From NCBI RefSeq assembly GCF_015207255.1, contig NZ_JADEXG010000038.1, forward strand, positions 1-51,464: DNA of 51,464 nucleotides, read 5' to 3'. The notes beneath the pieces were generated by a model, which was not told the DNA's origin, did no database searches, and was given only the letters and a program-made list of their open reading frames with translations. This document shows positions 8,172-17,748 of this stretch, piece by piece (within the stretch, counting starts at the first letter, position 1; each line of letters starts with the position of its first letter). Made by a program: the position numbers and the translations under genes. Source of the stretch: Vasconcelosia minhoensis LEGE 07310. GTDB lineage: Bacteria > Cyanobacteriota > Cyanobacteriia > Phormidesmidales > Phormidesmidaceae.

Positions 8172-9020
8172 GTGCCAGAGCTACCCGAAGTAGAAACCGT
8201 TTGTCGGGGTCTCAATCGAGTAACGCTAAACCAGCCAGTTAGGGGGGGAGAAGTTCGTCTAGAGCGGACGATTGCCTACCCCCTTTCTGCTACTGATTTT
8301 TTGGCAGGTCTTAAGGATACGAGCATTATCCAGTGGCAGCGGCGGGGTAAATACCTGCTGGCTCAGCTTCGGGATGCGCAGCTAGCTTCAGCAGGCTGGC
8401 TCGGTGTCCATCTTAGAATGACAGGGCAGCTGCTTTGGGTAAAGCAGTCCGAACCGCTTCAGTCCCACTGTCGTGTACGGCTGTTTTTCGACGCTGAGCA
8501 AGAGCTGCGGTACGTCGATCAGCGTACCTTTGGTCGTCTATGGTGGGTGCCACCCGAACGGCAGCCCGAAACGATCATGACCGGGCTGCAGCGGCTGGGG
8601 CCAGAACCTTTCGAGCCTGCATTTTCAGCGCTTTACCTAGCTCAGTCCCTAAAAGGGCGGCAGCGACCGATCAAAAATTCGCTGCTTGATCAGGGACTAG
8701 TTGCAGGAATTGGTAACATCTATGCTGATGAAGCGCTCTTTCTCAGCGGTATGCGACCTCAGACGATATCTGCTCGCATTGGTCGCCAGCGAGCGACTCG
8801 GTTGCATCAGGCGATCCGTCAGGTGTTGACCACCAGTATTGATTCAGGCGGCACCACCTTTAGTGATTTTCGCGATGTGCATGGCGTAAACGGCAACTAT
8901 GGCGGCGTAGCTTGGGTCTACGACCGGGCCGGTTTACCCTGCCGGGTCTGCGGTACTTCAATTCAACGGCTAAAGCTGGCCGGGCGTTCGGCCCATTACT
9001 GCCCTCGATGCCAGCGCTAA
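8172..9020 (+). CDS. mutM: Formamidopyrimidine-DNA glycosylase
   Basis: This bifunctional base-excision repair enzyme removes oxidised purines such as 8-oxoguanine and nicks the abasic site. The catalytic N-terminal sequence PELPEVETV directly follows the GTG start, which fixes the start position because Pro must be exposed as residue 2. The 282-residue protein carries QSLLDQ-type and GIGNIYADEALF motifs, and a C-terminal zinc finger with CRVCG and YCPRCQR. It sits between psaE and ndhO on the same strand, so it may be cotranscribed with them. Protection from photosynthetic oxidative damage is a plausible reason, but that is inference. Confidence 0.97.
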   Translation: MPELPEVETVCRGLNRVTLNQPVRGGEVRLERTIAYPLSATDFLAGLKDTSIIQWQRRGKYLLAQLRDAQLASAGWLGVHLRMTGQLLWVKQSEPLQSHCRVRLFFDAEQELRYVDQRTFGRLWWVPPERQPETIMTGLQRLGPEPFEPAFSALYLAQSLKGRQRPIKNSLLDQGLVAGIGNIYADEALFLSGMRPQTISARIGRQRATRLHQAIRQVLTTSIDSGGTTFSDFRDVHGVNGNYGGVAWVYDRAGLPCRVCGTSIQRLKLAGRSAHYCPRCQR

Positions 9021-9081
9021 ATGCATCTGTCCCCCCTTGACCGCTACAATGCTAGATATTCTCTGCAAGTGCTGAACCCCT

Positions 9082-9297
9082 ATGGCTGTGAAGAAAAGTG
9101 ACCCTGTCCGCGTGGTCCGGGAAAAGTTCGAGAGTAGTGTAGAAGCCACGGCTAGTGACAGCCGTCTACCGCCCTATATTTTTGAGACCCAAGGTGAAAT
9201 TCTAGAAATTCGCGATGACTATGCCCTGGTCAAGTTTGGCTATGTCCCTACCCCTAATATTTGGCTCAAGCTGGAGCAGCTCGAAAAGTTTGAGTAG
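9082..9297 (+). CDS. ndhO: NAD(P)H-quinone oxidoreductase subunit O
   Basis: NdhO is a small peripheral subunit of the cyanobacterial NDH-1 complex, which takes electrons from ferredoxin to plastoquinone in cyclic and respiratory flow. The 71-residue protein has the family pattern [34 protein letters not shown] and [13 protein letters not shown]. It lies 61 bases after mutM on the same strand and converges on ppk1. Confidence 0.96.
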   Translation: MAVKKSDPVRVVREKFESSVEATASDSRLPPYIFETQGEILEIRDDYALVKFGYVPTPNIWLKLEQLEKFE

Positions 9298-9319
9298 CGA
9301 ATGACCTATCTGCTGCTGA

Positions 9320-11473
9320 TTAGAGCTTACTCTCGGCTGATTTGAGCGCTTTTTTCATCAGAATTTCGTGGGTACTGCGTTCGGCTTCGCCCTCTTGAGG
9401 CTGGCGCTGAACGTAGGTCCCATCGGCCTTCATATCCCAAGCCTGACGATTGTCATTAAGACAGATCTGGAGAAAGTCAGATAGCTCCTGACGAATGCCT
9501 TCGTCTTGTACTGGCATGACCGCCTCTACCCGACGATCTAAATTTCGGGGCATCCAATCGGCGCTGCCGATCCAATAGTTCTCATCGCCGCCGTTGTAAA
9601 AGTAGAACACGCGCGAATGTTCTAGAAACCGGCCAATGATGCTCACAACTCGAATATTATCGCTGATCCCCTTGAGCCCGGGTCGGAGGCAGCAGATACC
9701 GCGAACGATTAAATCGATTTCTACCCCAGCCTGAGACGCTTCGTACAGCGTTTGAATCATAGCAGGGTCAACAAGGGCGTTCATCTTGGCGACAATCCGA
9801 CCCTTTTTACCGTTTTTAGCATGCTCAGCTTCTCGCTGAATAAATTCAGTCATGCGATCGCGCAGACTGACTGGTGCAATCAAAAGCTCCTCATAGGTCT
9901 GCTGGCGAGAGTAGCCGGTCAGCGAATTGAATAAATCAGTTAGGTCGGTTCCCAAACTTTCCCGACAGCTCAAGATGCCTAAATCGGTATAGAGGCGAGC
10001 CGTCTTAGGGTTATAGTTACCGGTGCCAATGTGAACATAGCGGCGAATCAGTTCACCCTCTCGGCGGACGACCAGCGCCACCTTCGTATGGGTCTTGAGC
10101 CCCACCAGCCCATAGACCACATGTACGCCGGAGCGCTCCAGGGTTCGAGCCCAGTTAATATTATTTTCTTCGTCAAACCGCGCTTTCAGTTCGACTAACA
10201 CAACGACCTGCTTGCCATTTTCCGCCGCCGAAACCAGCGCGTTGACAATGGGCGAATCGCCGGAGGTGCGGTACAGCGTCATTTTGATTGCCAGTACGTC
10301 ATCATCCTGGGAGGCTTGGGTAATAAACTGCTGGACCGTTCCTGAAAACGACTCATAGGGATGATGCACAAATCGGTCGTGTCGCCGAATTAGAGAAAAA
10401 ATATCTTCGCCGTCGCTATCGCGCTGATTTGCCGACTGCCAGGCTCTAGGAACGACAGGAGACCACTTGACATCTTTGAGCTCAGGTAGCGGCAGGCTGA
10501 ACAAATCCATTAGATCGACCAGACCCAACAGTCCTTCGACCTCATAGACATCTTTATCGACGAGTTTGAGCTCATGCATCAGCGTCGCGTGAACGTCTGC
10601 TGAAGCGCCAGACTCAACTTCCATCCGCACAACTGATCCGCCTAGCCGCCGCTTGCGCAGCTCCTGTTCAATCGCCAGCATCAGGTCGTCTGCCTCATCT
10701 TCTTCAACTGAAAGATCGGCGTTACGGGTAATCCGAAAGGCGTAGTAGTCTTCGACGACCATGCCGGTAAAAAGCGCTTCTAAATTATGGGCAATCACTT
10801 GCTCCATTGGGACCCCGGCCCAAAGGCAGGTCACCCCCTTGCGTCGGGGATAGAGCGATTCGGGCAGGCCCACAAAGCGCGGCAGCACCTTCGGCACCTT
10901 AATTCGGGCAAAGCGAGTTTCGGAATCGTCTTTGGCTCGGATGACAACGGCCAGGTTGAGGCTGAGGTTGGAAATGTAGGGAAAGGGATGCCCCGGATCC
11001 ACGGCTAACGGGGTGATGACTGGGAAGACCTGCTCTTCAAAGTACTCCTTGAGGTACGCCGTTTGTCGATTCGTCAACTCGTCATATTTCAGCAAAAAAA
11101 TGCCGTTCGACTGCATCTGCGGCAGCAGTTCATCATTGAAATAGCGATGCATTTGCGTAAACATCGGTCGCAGCCGCTCGCTAATAGCGAGGAGCTGCTC
11201 GGACGGGGTGCGGCCATCGGGCGTACGCTTGCTGACGTTGGCTTCAATCTGCTGTTTGGTCGCCGCAACCCGCACCATGAAATACTCATCGAGGTTGGAA
11301 CTAAAGATCGACAAAAACTTAAGCCTTTCCAGTAGAGGCGTGCGGTCATCCATCGCCTCATGTAGGACGCGGCGGTTAAATTCCAGCCAGCTCAGCTCGC
11401 GGCTCAGGTACCACTCTGGGTCATCGAGCTGAATTGGAGCATCAGTCTTTTCTGTCGCAGGCGCTGCTGTCAT
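9320..11473 (-). CDS. ppk1: Polyphosphate kinase 1
   Basis: PPK1 makes long-chain polyphosphate from ATP, reversibly, for phosphate and energy storage. The chosen ATG gives about 717 residues; an in-frame ATG at 11518 adds 15 residues but overlaps the upstream gene. Domains in order are the N domain (WYLSRELSWLEFNRRVL), the head domain and two PLD-like C domains. Conserved residues are visible: KMTLYRTSGDSPIV, VELKARFDEENNINWA, the catalytic-His motif GLKTHTKVALVVRRE, HIGTGNYNPKTARLYTDLG and FLEHSRVFYFYNGG. The upstream 69-residue gene ends four bases before this start, so translation is probably coupled. Confidence 0.96.
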   Translation of the reverse strand: MTAAPATEKTDAPIQLDDPEWYLSRELSWLEFNRRVLHEAMDDRTPLLERLKFLSIFSSNLDEYFMVRVAATKQQIEANVSKRTPDGRTPSEQLLAISERLRPMFTQMHRYFNDELLPQMQSNGIFLLKYDELTNRQTAYLKEYFEEQVFPVITPLAVDPGHPFPYISNLSLNLAVVIRAKDDSETRFARIKVPKVLPRFVGLPESLYPRRKGVTCLWAGVPMEQVIAHNLEALFTGMVVEDYYAFRITRNADLSVEEDEADDLMLAIEQELRKRRLGGSVVRMEVESGASADVHATLMHELKLVDKDVYEVEGLLGLVDLMDLFSLPLPELKDVKWSPVVPRAWQSANQRDSDGEDIFSLIRRHDRFVHHPYESFSGTVQQFITQASQDDDVLAIKMTLYRTSGDSPIVNALVSAAENGKQVVVLVELKARFDEENNINWARTLERSGVHVVYGLVGLKTHTKVALVVRREGELIRRYVHIGTGNYNPKTARLYTDLGILSCRESLGTDLTDLFNSLTGYSRQQTYEELLIAPVSLRDRMTEFIQREAEHAKNGKKGRIVAKMNALVDPAMIQTLYEASQAGVEIDLIVRGICCLRPGLKGISDNIRVVSIIGRFLEHSRVFYFYNGGDENYWIGSADWMPRNLDRRVEAVMPVQDEGIRQELSDFLQICLNDNRQAWDMKADGTYVQRQPQEGEAERSTHEILMKKALKSAESKL

Positions 11474-11477
11474 GGCG

Positions 11478-11687
11478 TCACTCAAAAACGTCTTCTTCTT
11501 GACCCACCCACCATTCACCCAGCTTCATCAGATCCTGATGAATATCAGCGAGCTGCTGCACATATTCACCAGAGCTGAGCTCTGGGCGGCGCTCTTGCAG
11601 TTTTTTCAATCTCAGCTGCACGAGGAGCCATGGCTTACCCATGCCGCCGGTTGTTTCAATATATTTGGCCAGGTCGTGGCTGTTCAT
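11478..11687 (-). CDS. Small conserved cyanobacterial protein upstream of ppk1
   Basis: This 69-residue soluble helical protein reads IETTGGMGKPWLLVQLRLKKLQ and then YVQQLADIHQDLMKLGEWWVG. No membrane segment or signal is seen. The pattern looks like a conserved hypothetical family of cyanobacteria, recalled rather than searched. It ends four bases before the ppk1 ATG, which implies one transcript and a possible link to polyphosphate synthesis. Function is unknown. Confidence 0.72.
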   Translation of the reverse strand: MNSHDLAKYIETTGGMGKPWLLVQLRLKKLQERRPELSSGEYVQQLADIHQDLMKLGEWWVGQEEDVFE

Positions 11688-11762
11688 TCAAGCTAATGCC
11701 GATTGTGAGGGAGAGCCCTGATTATACCTTACTGATTTTTGCCCGCTGTGGCTCAACAAATA

Positions 11763-11792
11763 GGCCGTAAAGTAGCGATTTACTCTACGGCC
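11763..11792 (-). terminator. Possible terminator of the mechanosensitive-channel-like gene
   Basis: An inverted repeat GGCCGTA...TACGGCC, extended by four further pairs after one mismatch, encloses a 6-base loop. On the minus strand it follows the channel gene and leads into TATTTGTT, a weak T-rich tail. It lies between two same-strand genes and could end the upstream transcript. Confidence 0.45.
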
Positions 11793-11827
11793 TTGGGGAA
11801 TATTGGCAGCTTTTTTGGCTTATAGCA

Positions 11828-13624
11828 CTAGCGTTTGAGGTGGTTTACCCATTCCTTCAGCTGATTGTTGGCAACCTCGCGTCCGCCCAGGCCAAAGGAG
11901 ATCGCAATGGCAACTGCTACCGCCCCCAGCAGCAAGCCAAAGGCCAGGTTGACAATGCTCGTCGCCACGCCCATCTGCTGTAGCGCCATCGCGCCGACAA
12001 AGGCGATAATCGCAATTCGAGCGGCTTGGGCCAGCGTATTCGACGAGCCGGTGCCGCTGCTGCTGATCAGGCGATAAACCAGATTGGCCGCGTAGAGGCC
12101 GATCGCAAAAATGACGACGCCGACGATCACCTGGGCAGAAATCGATAGAATCGCTTCGACAATCGTCCGCAGCCCCTCAAGCTGGAGAATTTCCGTCGCG
12201 GTGACTGCTCCAAACAGGACGATACCGACTAGGACAACCAGTCCGACAACTTCAGACGGTGACTTACTCGTCGCTGTTGGCTCGGGAGGCTGAATCACTG
12301 TTGAAGGCTGGCCCTCAAAGCCGGATGGCGGTGGCGGTGGTGAACCCAGCGTCGTGGGCGTGCCAGTCGGCGGGGTCGAACGGGAGGGAGAAGATAGCTC
12401 GGGCAGCCCTAAAATGTCAAACACTCGGTCAAAGCCCGCACTTTGCAGCAGGCTGGTGACCAGGTCGGCAATAAATCGGCCGATGAAATAAAACACCACT
12501 AGTACGACGCCCGCCGTAATTAGCAGAGGAATAAAGACCAGGATGCGGTCGAGCATCTCGACGGCCGGATCCGAGATGGCTCGGATGTCCAGCTCGTTTA
12601 GGGCCGCGATCGCAACTGGAATCAAGATCAGCACATAGACGATCGTACCCGCCAGGCTTGATAGCGAAACGCCCTCGCCAGTGCCGGTACGGGTCAGCCC
12701 CATCTGGGTGCCGAGCCGGTCTACCCCCGCTGAGGCCAGCAGGTTGGTAACAATGCCGCGCACTATCTTGGCGACCAGCCAGCCAATTAGCAGAACAATG
12801 GCCGCTGTCAGGATCTGCGGGATCGCATCGAGGAACTGATCGATCAGGCTCTCAATCGGGGCCAGCAGCCCAGGCAGCTCTAAAGCGCTCAGCACCAGCG
12901 GCAGAAAGAGTAGAAAAATAAACCAGTAGAGCGCATTGCCCAGGGTTTCATGTACCTGCACCGGCGGCTGGCCTTGGGCATCGGTGCCGGTTTGCTCAGC
13001 CAGTCGATCGTCTAGATTGAACCGAGCCAGGCCGCGAGTAACGGCGAGTTTGACCACGGTTGCGATCGCCCAGGCCAGCGCTAGCAGCAGCGCTGCTCCA
13101 ACGATATTGGGGATATATTCAAAAACGGTCGCGAGCAGGCCATTCAGCGATTCGGAAACCACCCTAAGCTCTAGGGCATCTAAGAACGCAACGATGGCCA
13201 ATAGGACAATTAGCCAGAAGACAATACTGCTAAACCAGCTGGCCGCTGGCACTTCTTCAGGCGAGCGCCCGGTCACCCAGGCCGCTAGCCGATCGTCGAG
13301 CTGGGTACGCTTGAGTACATTTTTAACGACGAGTGCGGCAATATAGGCAATAACAATACCAATGACCAGAAGGACAATTCCCCAGAGTAAGTTAGGGAGT
13401 ATCTCTCCAATCTGACCAAAGAAATTACTGGCAAACTGGTCTATGGGTCCGATGCGGGTTGAGTCGGTTTGCGCCAGCATCGGAGTCAATCCTGATGGCG
13501 GCCAGCCGAACCCAGCCGCTGCAGATTCAGTGAGCTGAGTCATATGCACGTGTGTTTGAAGTTGTAGGGAAGATATCACCATCGCGAAAGCTAAGCAACT
13601 GATGGCCCATATAAAAATGGCCAA
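11828..13624 (-). CDS. Multi-helix mechanosensitive ion channel-like membrane protein
   Basis: This is a 598-residue integral membrane protein. It contains about five repeated units of a long hydrophobic helix plus amphipathic stretch (ILPNLLWGIVLLVIGIVIA, PNIVGAALLLALAWAIATVV, IPQILTAAIVLLIGWLVAKI, FIPLLITAGVVLVVFYFIG, AQVIVGVVIFAIGLYAANLV), each followed by a short L..AG.DR segment. This is the conserved TM-helix repeat found in CmpX-like mechanosensitive proteins. A Pro/Thr/Gly-rich linker lies around residues 400-450. The C-terminus ends GLGGREVANNQLKEWVNHLKR, like an MscS beta-domain entry without the rest of that domain. An in-frame ATG at 13543 is a possible later start. Confidence 0.82.
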   Translation of the reverse strand: MAIFIWAISCLAFAMVISSLQLQTHVHMTQLTESAAAGFGWPPSGLTPMLAQTDSTRIGPIDQFASNFFGQIGEILPNLLWGIVLLVIGIVIAYIAALVVKNVLKRTQLDDRLAAWVTGRSPEEVPAASWFSSIVFWLIVLLAIVAFLDALELRVVSESLNGLLATVFEYIPNIVGAALLLALAWAIATVVKLAVTRGLARFNLDDRLAEQTGTDAQGQPPVQVHETLGNALYWFIFLLFLPLVLSALELPGLLAPIESLIDQFLDAIPQILTAAIVLLIGWLVAKIVRGIVTNLLASAGVDRLGTQMGLTRTGTGEGVSLSSLAGTIVYVLILIPVAIAALNELDIRAISDPAVEMLDRILVFIPLLITAGVVLVVFYFIGRFIADLVTSLLQSAGFDRVFDILGLPELSSPSRSTPPTGTPTTLGSPPPPPSGFEGQPSTVIQPPEPTATSKSPSEVVGLVVLVGIVLFGAVTATEILQLEGLRTIVEAILSISAQVIVGVVIFAIGLYAANLVYRLISSSGTGSSNTLAQAARIAIIAFVGAMALQQMGVATSIVNLAFGLLLGAVAVAIAISFGLGGREVANNQLKEWVNHLKR

Positions 13625-13766
13625 CTAGATCCAGCTTTTCCAATGACATTTTCATTATTAATAGACTTGGTTCATTATTAGCAGACTTTGTTACAAAAGC
13701 TCTGTAATCCTCCGTATAACTAAAAATTTCCTTCTCTGGGTATAGTTACAGGCGTTGCAGGCGCTC

Positions 13767-13805
13767 AAAAAAACCGCGGGCGTAATCTAAAGATTGCGCC
13801 CGCGG
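13767..13805 (-). terminator. Rho-independent terminator of gyrA
   Basis: On the minus strand a CCGCGGGCG / CGCCCGCGG stem, extended by a G.T pair and AATCT/AGATT, is followed by seven T residues. It lies 30 bases after the gyrA stop codon. Confidence 0.9.
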
Positions 13806-13834
13806 CTAGCGGTTGTGGATGAAGGCAGGATTGT

Positions 13835-16552
13835 CTAGCTGGAGGGGTTATTTTCTCTCGTCTCGGGCTCTGACCCAGTGCTTGCCTCAGGCTCTGACTC
13901 AACACTCGCCTCAGGCTCTAGTCCAATACTCGCCTCAGGCTCAAGCCCGGCTTCATCGAGCGCGGTTTCAACAGCCGCCTCGATGGCTACTTCAGACTTG
14001 GGTGGAATTACCAGGTCATCGTCTATTGCCTCCATGCGAGGGACGAGGGCAACGGCCGCGATCGCGTCGTCATCATCTAGCCGCTGCAGCTGCACCCCGG
14101 TCGCCATCCGCGACTGAATCGAGATCGCATTCACCGCCTGACGGATAATAATGCCGCGATTGGTCACTAGCATGAGCTCGTCATCGAGCCCGACGATCCG
14201 CAGCGCAATCAGCTCGTCGTCGGGCTTGCGGAACTTCATCGCGACTAGCCCCAGGCCAGCTCGATTTTGCAGCCGGAAATTGGAGACGGGGACGCGCTTG
14301 CCTAAACCACCCGCTGCGATCATCAGCACCCAGGGTCCCTGATGCAGGTCTCTCATACTGATATCATCTTCGCCATCGCTGCTGTCGGGCTCTTCCATCG
14401 CCTCCGCTACTACCTGGGCGGGCAAAATATCCATGCTGATCAGCTCGTCGCCGTCCCGCAGCGACATGCCTCGGACGCCCTTGGTTGGTCGGCCCAGCGG
14501 TCTGAGCTGGGCGTCGCTGGCCTGGAAGTGAATCGTCATACCGCGTCGCGAGCCGATCAGGATGCTGTCCTCCACCCGGGCTAGGCGCACCCAGCGGAGC
14601 TGATCGTTTTCCTCCAAAGAAATCGCAATCAGACCGTTGGCGCGGATATTGCTAAAGGCAGACAGCGCCGTTTTTTTGACAAAACCGCCCTTGGTCAGCA
14701 TCACCAGATAGTCGTCTTCGGTGAACTCGCTGACGCCAATGACCGAGGTAATCTTTTCGTCCCGGGGGATCGGCAGCATCTGTACAATGGGATGACCCCG
14801 CGCCACCCGCGAACTCTCAGGAATCTCATAGGCCCGCAGCGAATAGGCGACGCCCCGCTCGGTAAAGAACAGCACATGGTCATGGCTACAGCAGGTGATG
14901 AAATGCTCGATGCCGTCGTCTTCCTTCATGCGGGTGCCAGATTTTCCTCGAGTTGCCCGGTTTTGAGCTTCAAAGGTATCGACCAGCATCCGCTTGATGT
15001 AGCCCTGCTCGGTCAGCAGAATGGCCACCTGCTCATTGGCGATCAGGGAGATGTCGGTCAGCCCTTCTTCGCCTGGCTCGATGGTAGTGCGGCGCTCGTC
15101 GGCATGGGCAGCGCGAATCTGGGCCAGCTCGGTTTGGATGATCTCTAGAATCCGCTCCCGCCGCGCCAAAATATCTTGCAGATCGGCAATTTTTTCCTGT
15201 AGGGCCTCGTGCTCCTGCTGGATTTTTTCCGACTCCAGGGCGGTCAGCCGCCGCAGCTGCATTTGCAAAATAGCGTCGGCCTGCGCCTCGGACAGACCGT
15301 AGGACTCGACCAGTTCCTGTTTGGCCGACGCCGCGTCGGCAGCGTGGCGAATTAGCGCAATCACCGCATCGAGGTTCTCCAGCGCGATCAGGTAGCCCTG
15401 CAAAATGTGGTCGCGTTCCTGGGCCTTGCGCAGCTCGTACTGGGTGCGTCGGGTAATCGTCTCCACCCGGAATTCTAGAAACACCTCCAGGAACTGACGT
15501 AGTCCCAGCAGCTGCGGCTCGCCGTTGACTAAGGCCAGCATATTTACGCCAAAGTTATTTTGCAGCGGCGTCTGTTTGAATAAATTGTTGAGCACAACGC
15601 GGGGATAGGCGTCTCGCTTGAGCTCAATCACGATTCGCATACCGTCGCGATCGCTCTCATCGCGGATGTCAGAAATTCCGTCTAGCCGCCGGTCATTCAC
15701 CAGGTCAGCAATCTTTTCAATCAGGGCGGCCTTGTTGGTCTGGTAGGGCAGCTCGGTGATGATGATTGCTTCACGGTCGGGCCGTCCCCGCTGCTCCAGC
15801 GTCTCGATATTGGCGACGCCGCGCATGGTCACCGAGCCGCGACCGGTGGTGTAGGCATCCCGGATACCGCTGCTGCCAATAATCTGTGCACCGGTCGGAA
15901 AGTCTGGCCCCGGGATATGGGTCATCAGCTCGTCCAGCGTAATCTCTGGATTCTCGATCAGCGCCACGACACCATCGATCAGCTCGCCCAGGTTGTGGGG
16001 CGGAATGTTCGTCGCCATCCCGACGGCAATTCCTGAAGAGCCGTTCAGCAGTAGCTGAGGAATGCGGGCCGGCAGCACCACCGGCTCCTGCTGAGAGCCG
16101 TCGAAGTTGTCAGCAAAGTCAACCGTCTCGGACTCTATATCTGCCAGCAGGGCTACGCTGGTCAGGGACTGAAGCCGCGACTCGGTATATCGCATCGCCG
16201 CTGGTGGGTCGTTGTCGATCGAGCCAAAGTTGCCATGGCCGTTGATTAGCGGCGATCTCATGGAAAAATCCTGGGCCATCCGCACTAGCGCATCGTAGAC
16301 GGCGGTATCGCCGTGGGGATGGTACTTACCGAGGACTTCACCAACGACGCGGGCGCATTTCCGAAAGGGCCGATCGGCCGTCAGCCCCAGCTCGTGCATA
16401 GCGTACAGAATGCGGCGGTGCACCGGCTTCAGGCCATCTTTGGCGTCTGGCAGGGCTCGGCCCACGATCACGCTCATGGCGTATTCGAGGTACGACCGAG
16501 ACATCTCGTTGCGCAAATCCGTGGGGACAATCCGCTCTTGAGGACTGCTCAT
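13835..16552 (-). CDS. gyrA: DNA gyrase subunit A
   Basis: GyrA is the breakage-reunion subunit of type IIA topoisomerase, which introduces negative supercoils. The 905-residue protein has the catalytic Tyr122 in [10 protein letters not shown] and the quinolone-region sequence [15 protein letters not shown], where Thr83 and Asp87 occupy the positions numbered Ser83 and Asp87 in E. coli. The C-terminal beta-pinwheel follows from about residue 500, with [10 protein letters not shown] near residue 530 at the GyrA-box position. The last 40 residues are an acidic low-complexity tail made of a repeated EPEAS unit. A strong terminator follows. It is a single-gene unit. Confidence 0.95.
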   Translation of the reverse strand: MSSPQERIVPTDLRNEMSRSYLEYAMSVIVGRALPDAKDGLKPVHRRILYAMHELGLTADRPFRKCARVVGEVLGKYHPHGDTAVYDALVRMAQDFSMRSPLINGHGNFGSIDNDPPAAMRYTESRLQSLTSVALLADIESETVDFADNFDGSQQEPVVLPARIPQLLLNGSSGIAVGMATNIPPHNLGELIDGVVALIENPEITLDELMTHIPGPDFPTGAQIIGSSGIRDAYTTGRGSVTMRGVANIETLEQRGRPDREAIIITELPYQTNKAALIEKIADLVNDRRLDGISDIRDESDRDGMRIVIELKRDAYPRVVLNNLFKQTPLQNNFGVNMLALVNGEPQLLGLRQFLEVFLEFRVETITRRTQYELRKAQERDHILQGYLIALENLDAVIALIRHAADAASAKQELVESYGLSEAQADAILQMQLRRLTALESEKIQQEHEALQEKIADLQDILARRERILEIIQTELAQIRAAHADERRTTIEPGEEGLTDISLIANEQVAILLTEQGYIKRMLVDTFEAQNRATRGKSGTRMKEDDGIEHFITCCSHDHVLFFTERGVAYSLRAYEIPESSRVARGHPIVQMLPIPRDEKITSVIGVSEFTEDDYLVMLTKGGFVKKTALSAFSNIRANGLIAISLEENDQLRWVRLARVEDSILIGSRRGMTIHFQASDAQLRPLGRPTKGVRGMSLRDGDELISMDILPAQVVAEAMEEPDSSDGEDDISMRDLHQGPWVLMIAAGGLGKRVPVSNFRLQNRAGLGLVAMKFRKPDDELIALRIVGLDDELMLVTNRGIIIRQAVNAISIQSRMATGVQLQRLDDDDAIAAVALVPRMEAIDDDLVIPPKSEVAIEAAVETALDEAGLEPEASIGLEPEASVESEPEASTGSEPETRENNPSS
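13865..13950. repeat. 24-base tandem repeat in the gyrA 3' end
   Basis: Three to four copies of a 24-base unit containing GCCTCAGGCTC encode the octapeptides [24 protein letters not shown] and SEPETREN at the GyrA C-terminus. Copies differ at a few positions, so the array is not brand new. Such coding repeats often vary in number between strains. Confidence 0.8.
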
Positions 16553-16745
16553 ACGTCAAAAAACTCCAGAATGGTGAGGAAATAGCGGCTAAACTCAAAG
16601 AAATGCCAAAATCGACCCGGTTTAGCCCCAAAAGGGTTGTAATTCTACTCAAAGCACGTATAATATTCTACCACATTTTTCCCTTTACCCCAGGCCGCCG
16701 CTAACCTGGAAGCAGGTTTACTGCTGCTCCTGGATATAGACTGGC

Positions 16746-17714
16746 ATGACTAGATTAGATAGCCGTTTTCCCATTTTCTACTCACCGCTGTTTCTAGAAC
16801 ACGACACTGGCCTAGGCCATCCCGAGAACGCCGGTCGGCTGACGGCGACGGTAGACGTCCTCAGGTCGGTGCCCTGGGCCGAACAGCTCCAGTGGATAGC
16901 GCCGACCCCGCCCCGGCAGCGCGACCCGCTGCCCTGGGTCTATCAGGTTCACAATCCGCAGTACGTCAGCGCCCTAGACGCTTTTGCTGAGCGGGGCGGT
17001 GGCAATCTGGATGCTGATACGGTAGTGTCGGCCCAGAGCTACGAAGCCGCGCTGCTAGCCGTCAGCGCCTGGCTAGACGGCGTTGACTGGGTGCGTCAAC
17101 GCCATCGCCCGGCCTTTGTCCTGGCCCGCCCGCCGGGTCACCATGCTGAACGCGATCGCGGCATGGGGTTTTGCCTGCTGTCAAACGCTGCGATCGCGGC
17201 CCATTACGCGCTGGACCAGTCCGGCATTGAGCGGGTGGCCGTCCTCGATTGGGACGTGCACCACGGCAACGGCACCCAGGCCCTGACTGAGGACAGCCCT
17301 CAGATTGCCTACTGCTCATTTCACCAGTCCCCGGCCTATCCCGGCACCGGAGCCGCCAGCGAGACTGGGATGCACCAAAATGTGTTGAATCTGCCCCTGC
17401 CCCCGGGTAGCACCTGGGCCGACTATCAGCCGCTGCTGACGGAGCGAGCAGTTCCCTTTCTGCGCGACTTCGGCCCCAACCTGCTGATCGTCAGCGCGGG
17501 CTATGACGCGACCCAGGCCGACCCGCTGGCGAGCATTTCGCTTCAGCCAGAGCACTATGAAATTTTTAGCCGCACCTGCCTGGGAATCACCTCAAACGTG
17601 CTGTTTGGGCTGGAAGGCGGCTATGACTATGCGGCTCTGAGTCGTTCAGTAGCGGCGACCATCGCGGCCTGCCTGAAGACGTCCGCCGGTGAACGAAAGT
17701 TCAGCCCGGTCTGA
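16746..17714 (+). CDS. Histone deacetylase-family (class II-like) deacetylase
   Basis: This is a zinc-dependent amidohydrolase of the HDAC/AcuC/acetylpolyamine amidohydrolase superfamily, 322 residues. Motifs in order: HPENAGRL near the start, ARPPGHHAERDRGMGFC with the catalytic His pair, VLDWDVHHGNGTQ with zinc-binding Asp and His, SAGYDATQADPLA with the second zinc Asp, and EGGYDYAALSRSV. Bacterial members act on acetyl-lysine or acetylated small molecules such as polyamines; the substrate here is not evident. It converges on the creatininase-family gene with a 34-base gap. No signal peptide, so it is cytoplasmic. Confidence 0.92.
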   Translation: MTRLDSRFPIFYSPLFLEHDTGLGHPENAGRLTATVDVLRSVPWAEQLQWIAPTPPRQRDPLPWVYQVHNPQYVSALDAFAERGGGNLDADTVVSAQSYEAALLAVSAWLDGVDWVRQRHRPAFVLARPPGHHAERDRGMGFCLLSNAAIAAHYALDQSGIERVAVLDWDVHHGNGTQALTEDSPQIAYCSFHQSPAYPGTGAASETGMHQNVLNLPLPPGSTWADYQPLLTERAVPFLRDFGPNLLIVSAGYDATQADPLASISLQPEHYEIFSRTCLGITSNVLFGLEGGYDYAALSRSVAATIAACLKTSAGERKFSPV

Positions 17715-17748
17715 GGGTTGGCCTGCATTAGGGTTTGCGCGGATTGGC

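Noticed and set aside
12936-13346. 136-residue plus-strand frame
   Set aside because: Antisense to the mechanosensitive-channel-like gene, dominated by Ser/Thr/Ala from the opposite strand's hydrophobic codons.
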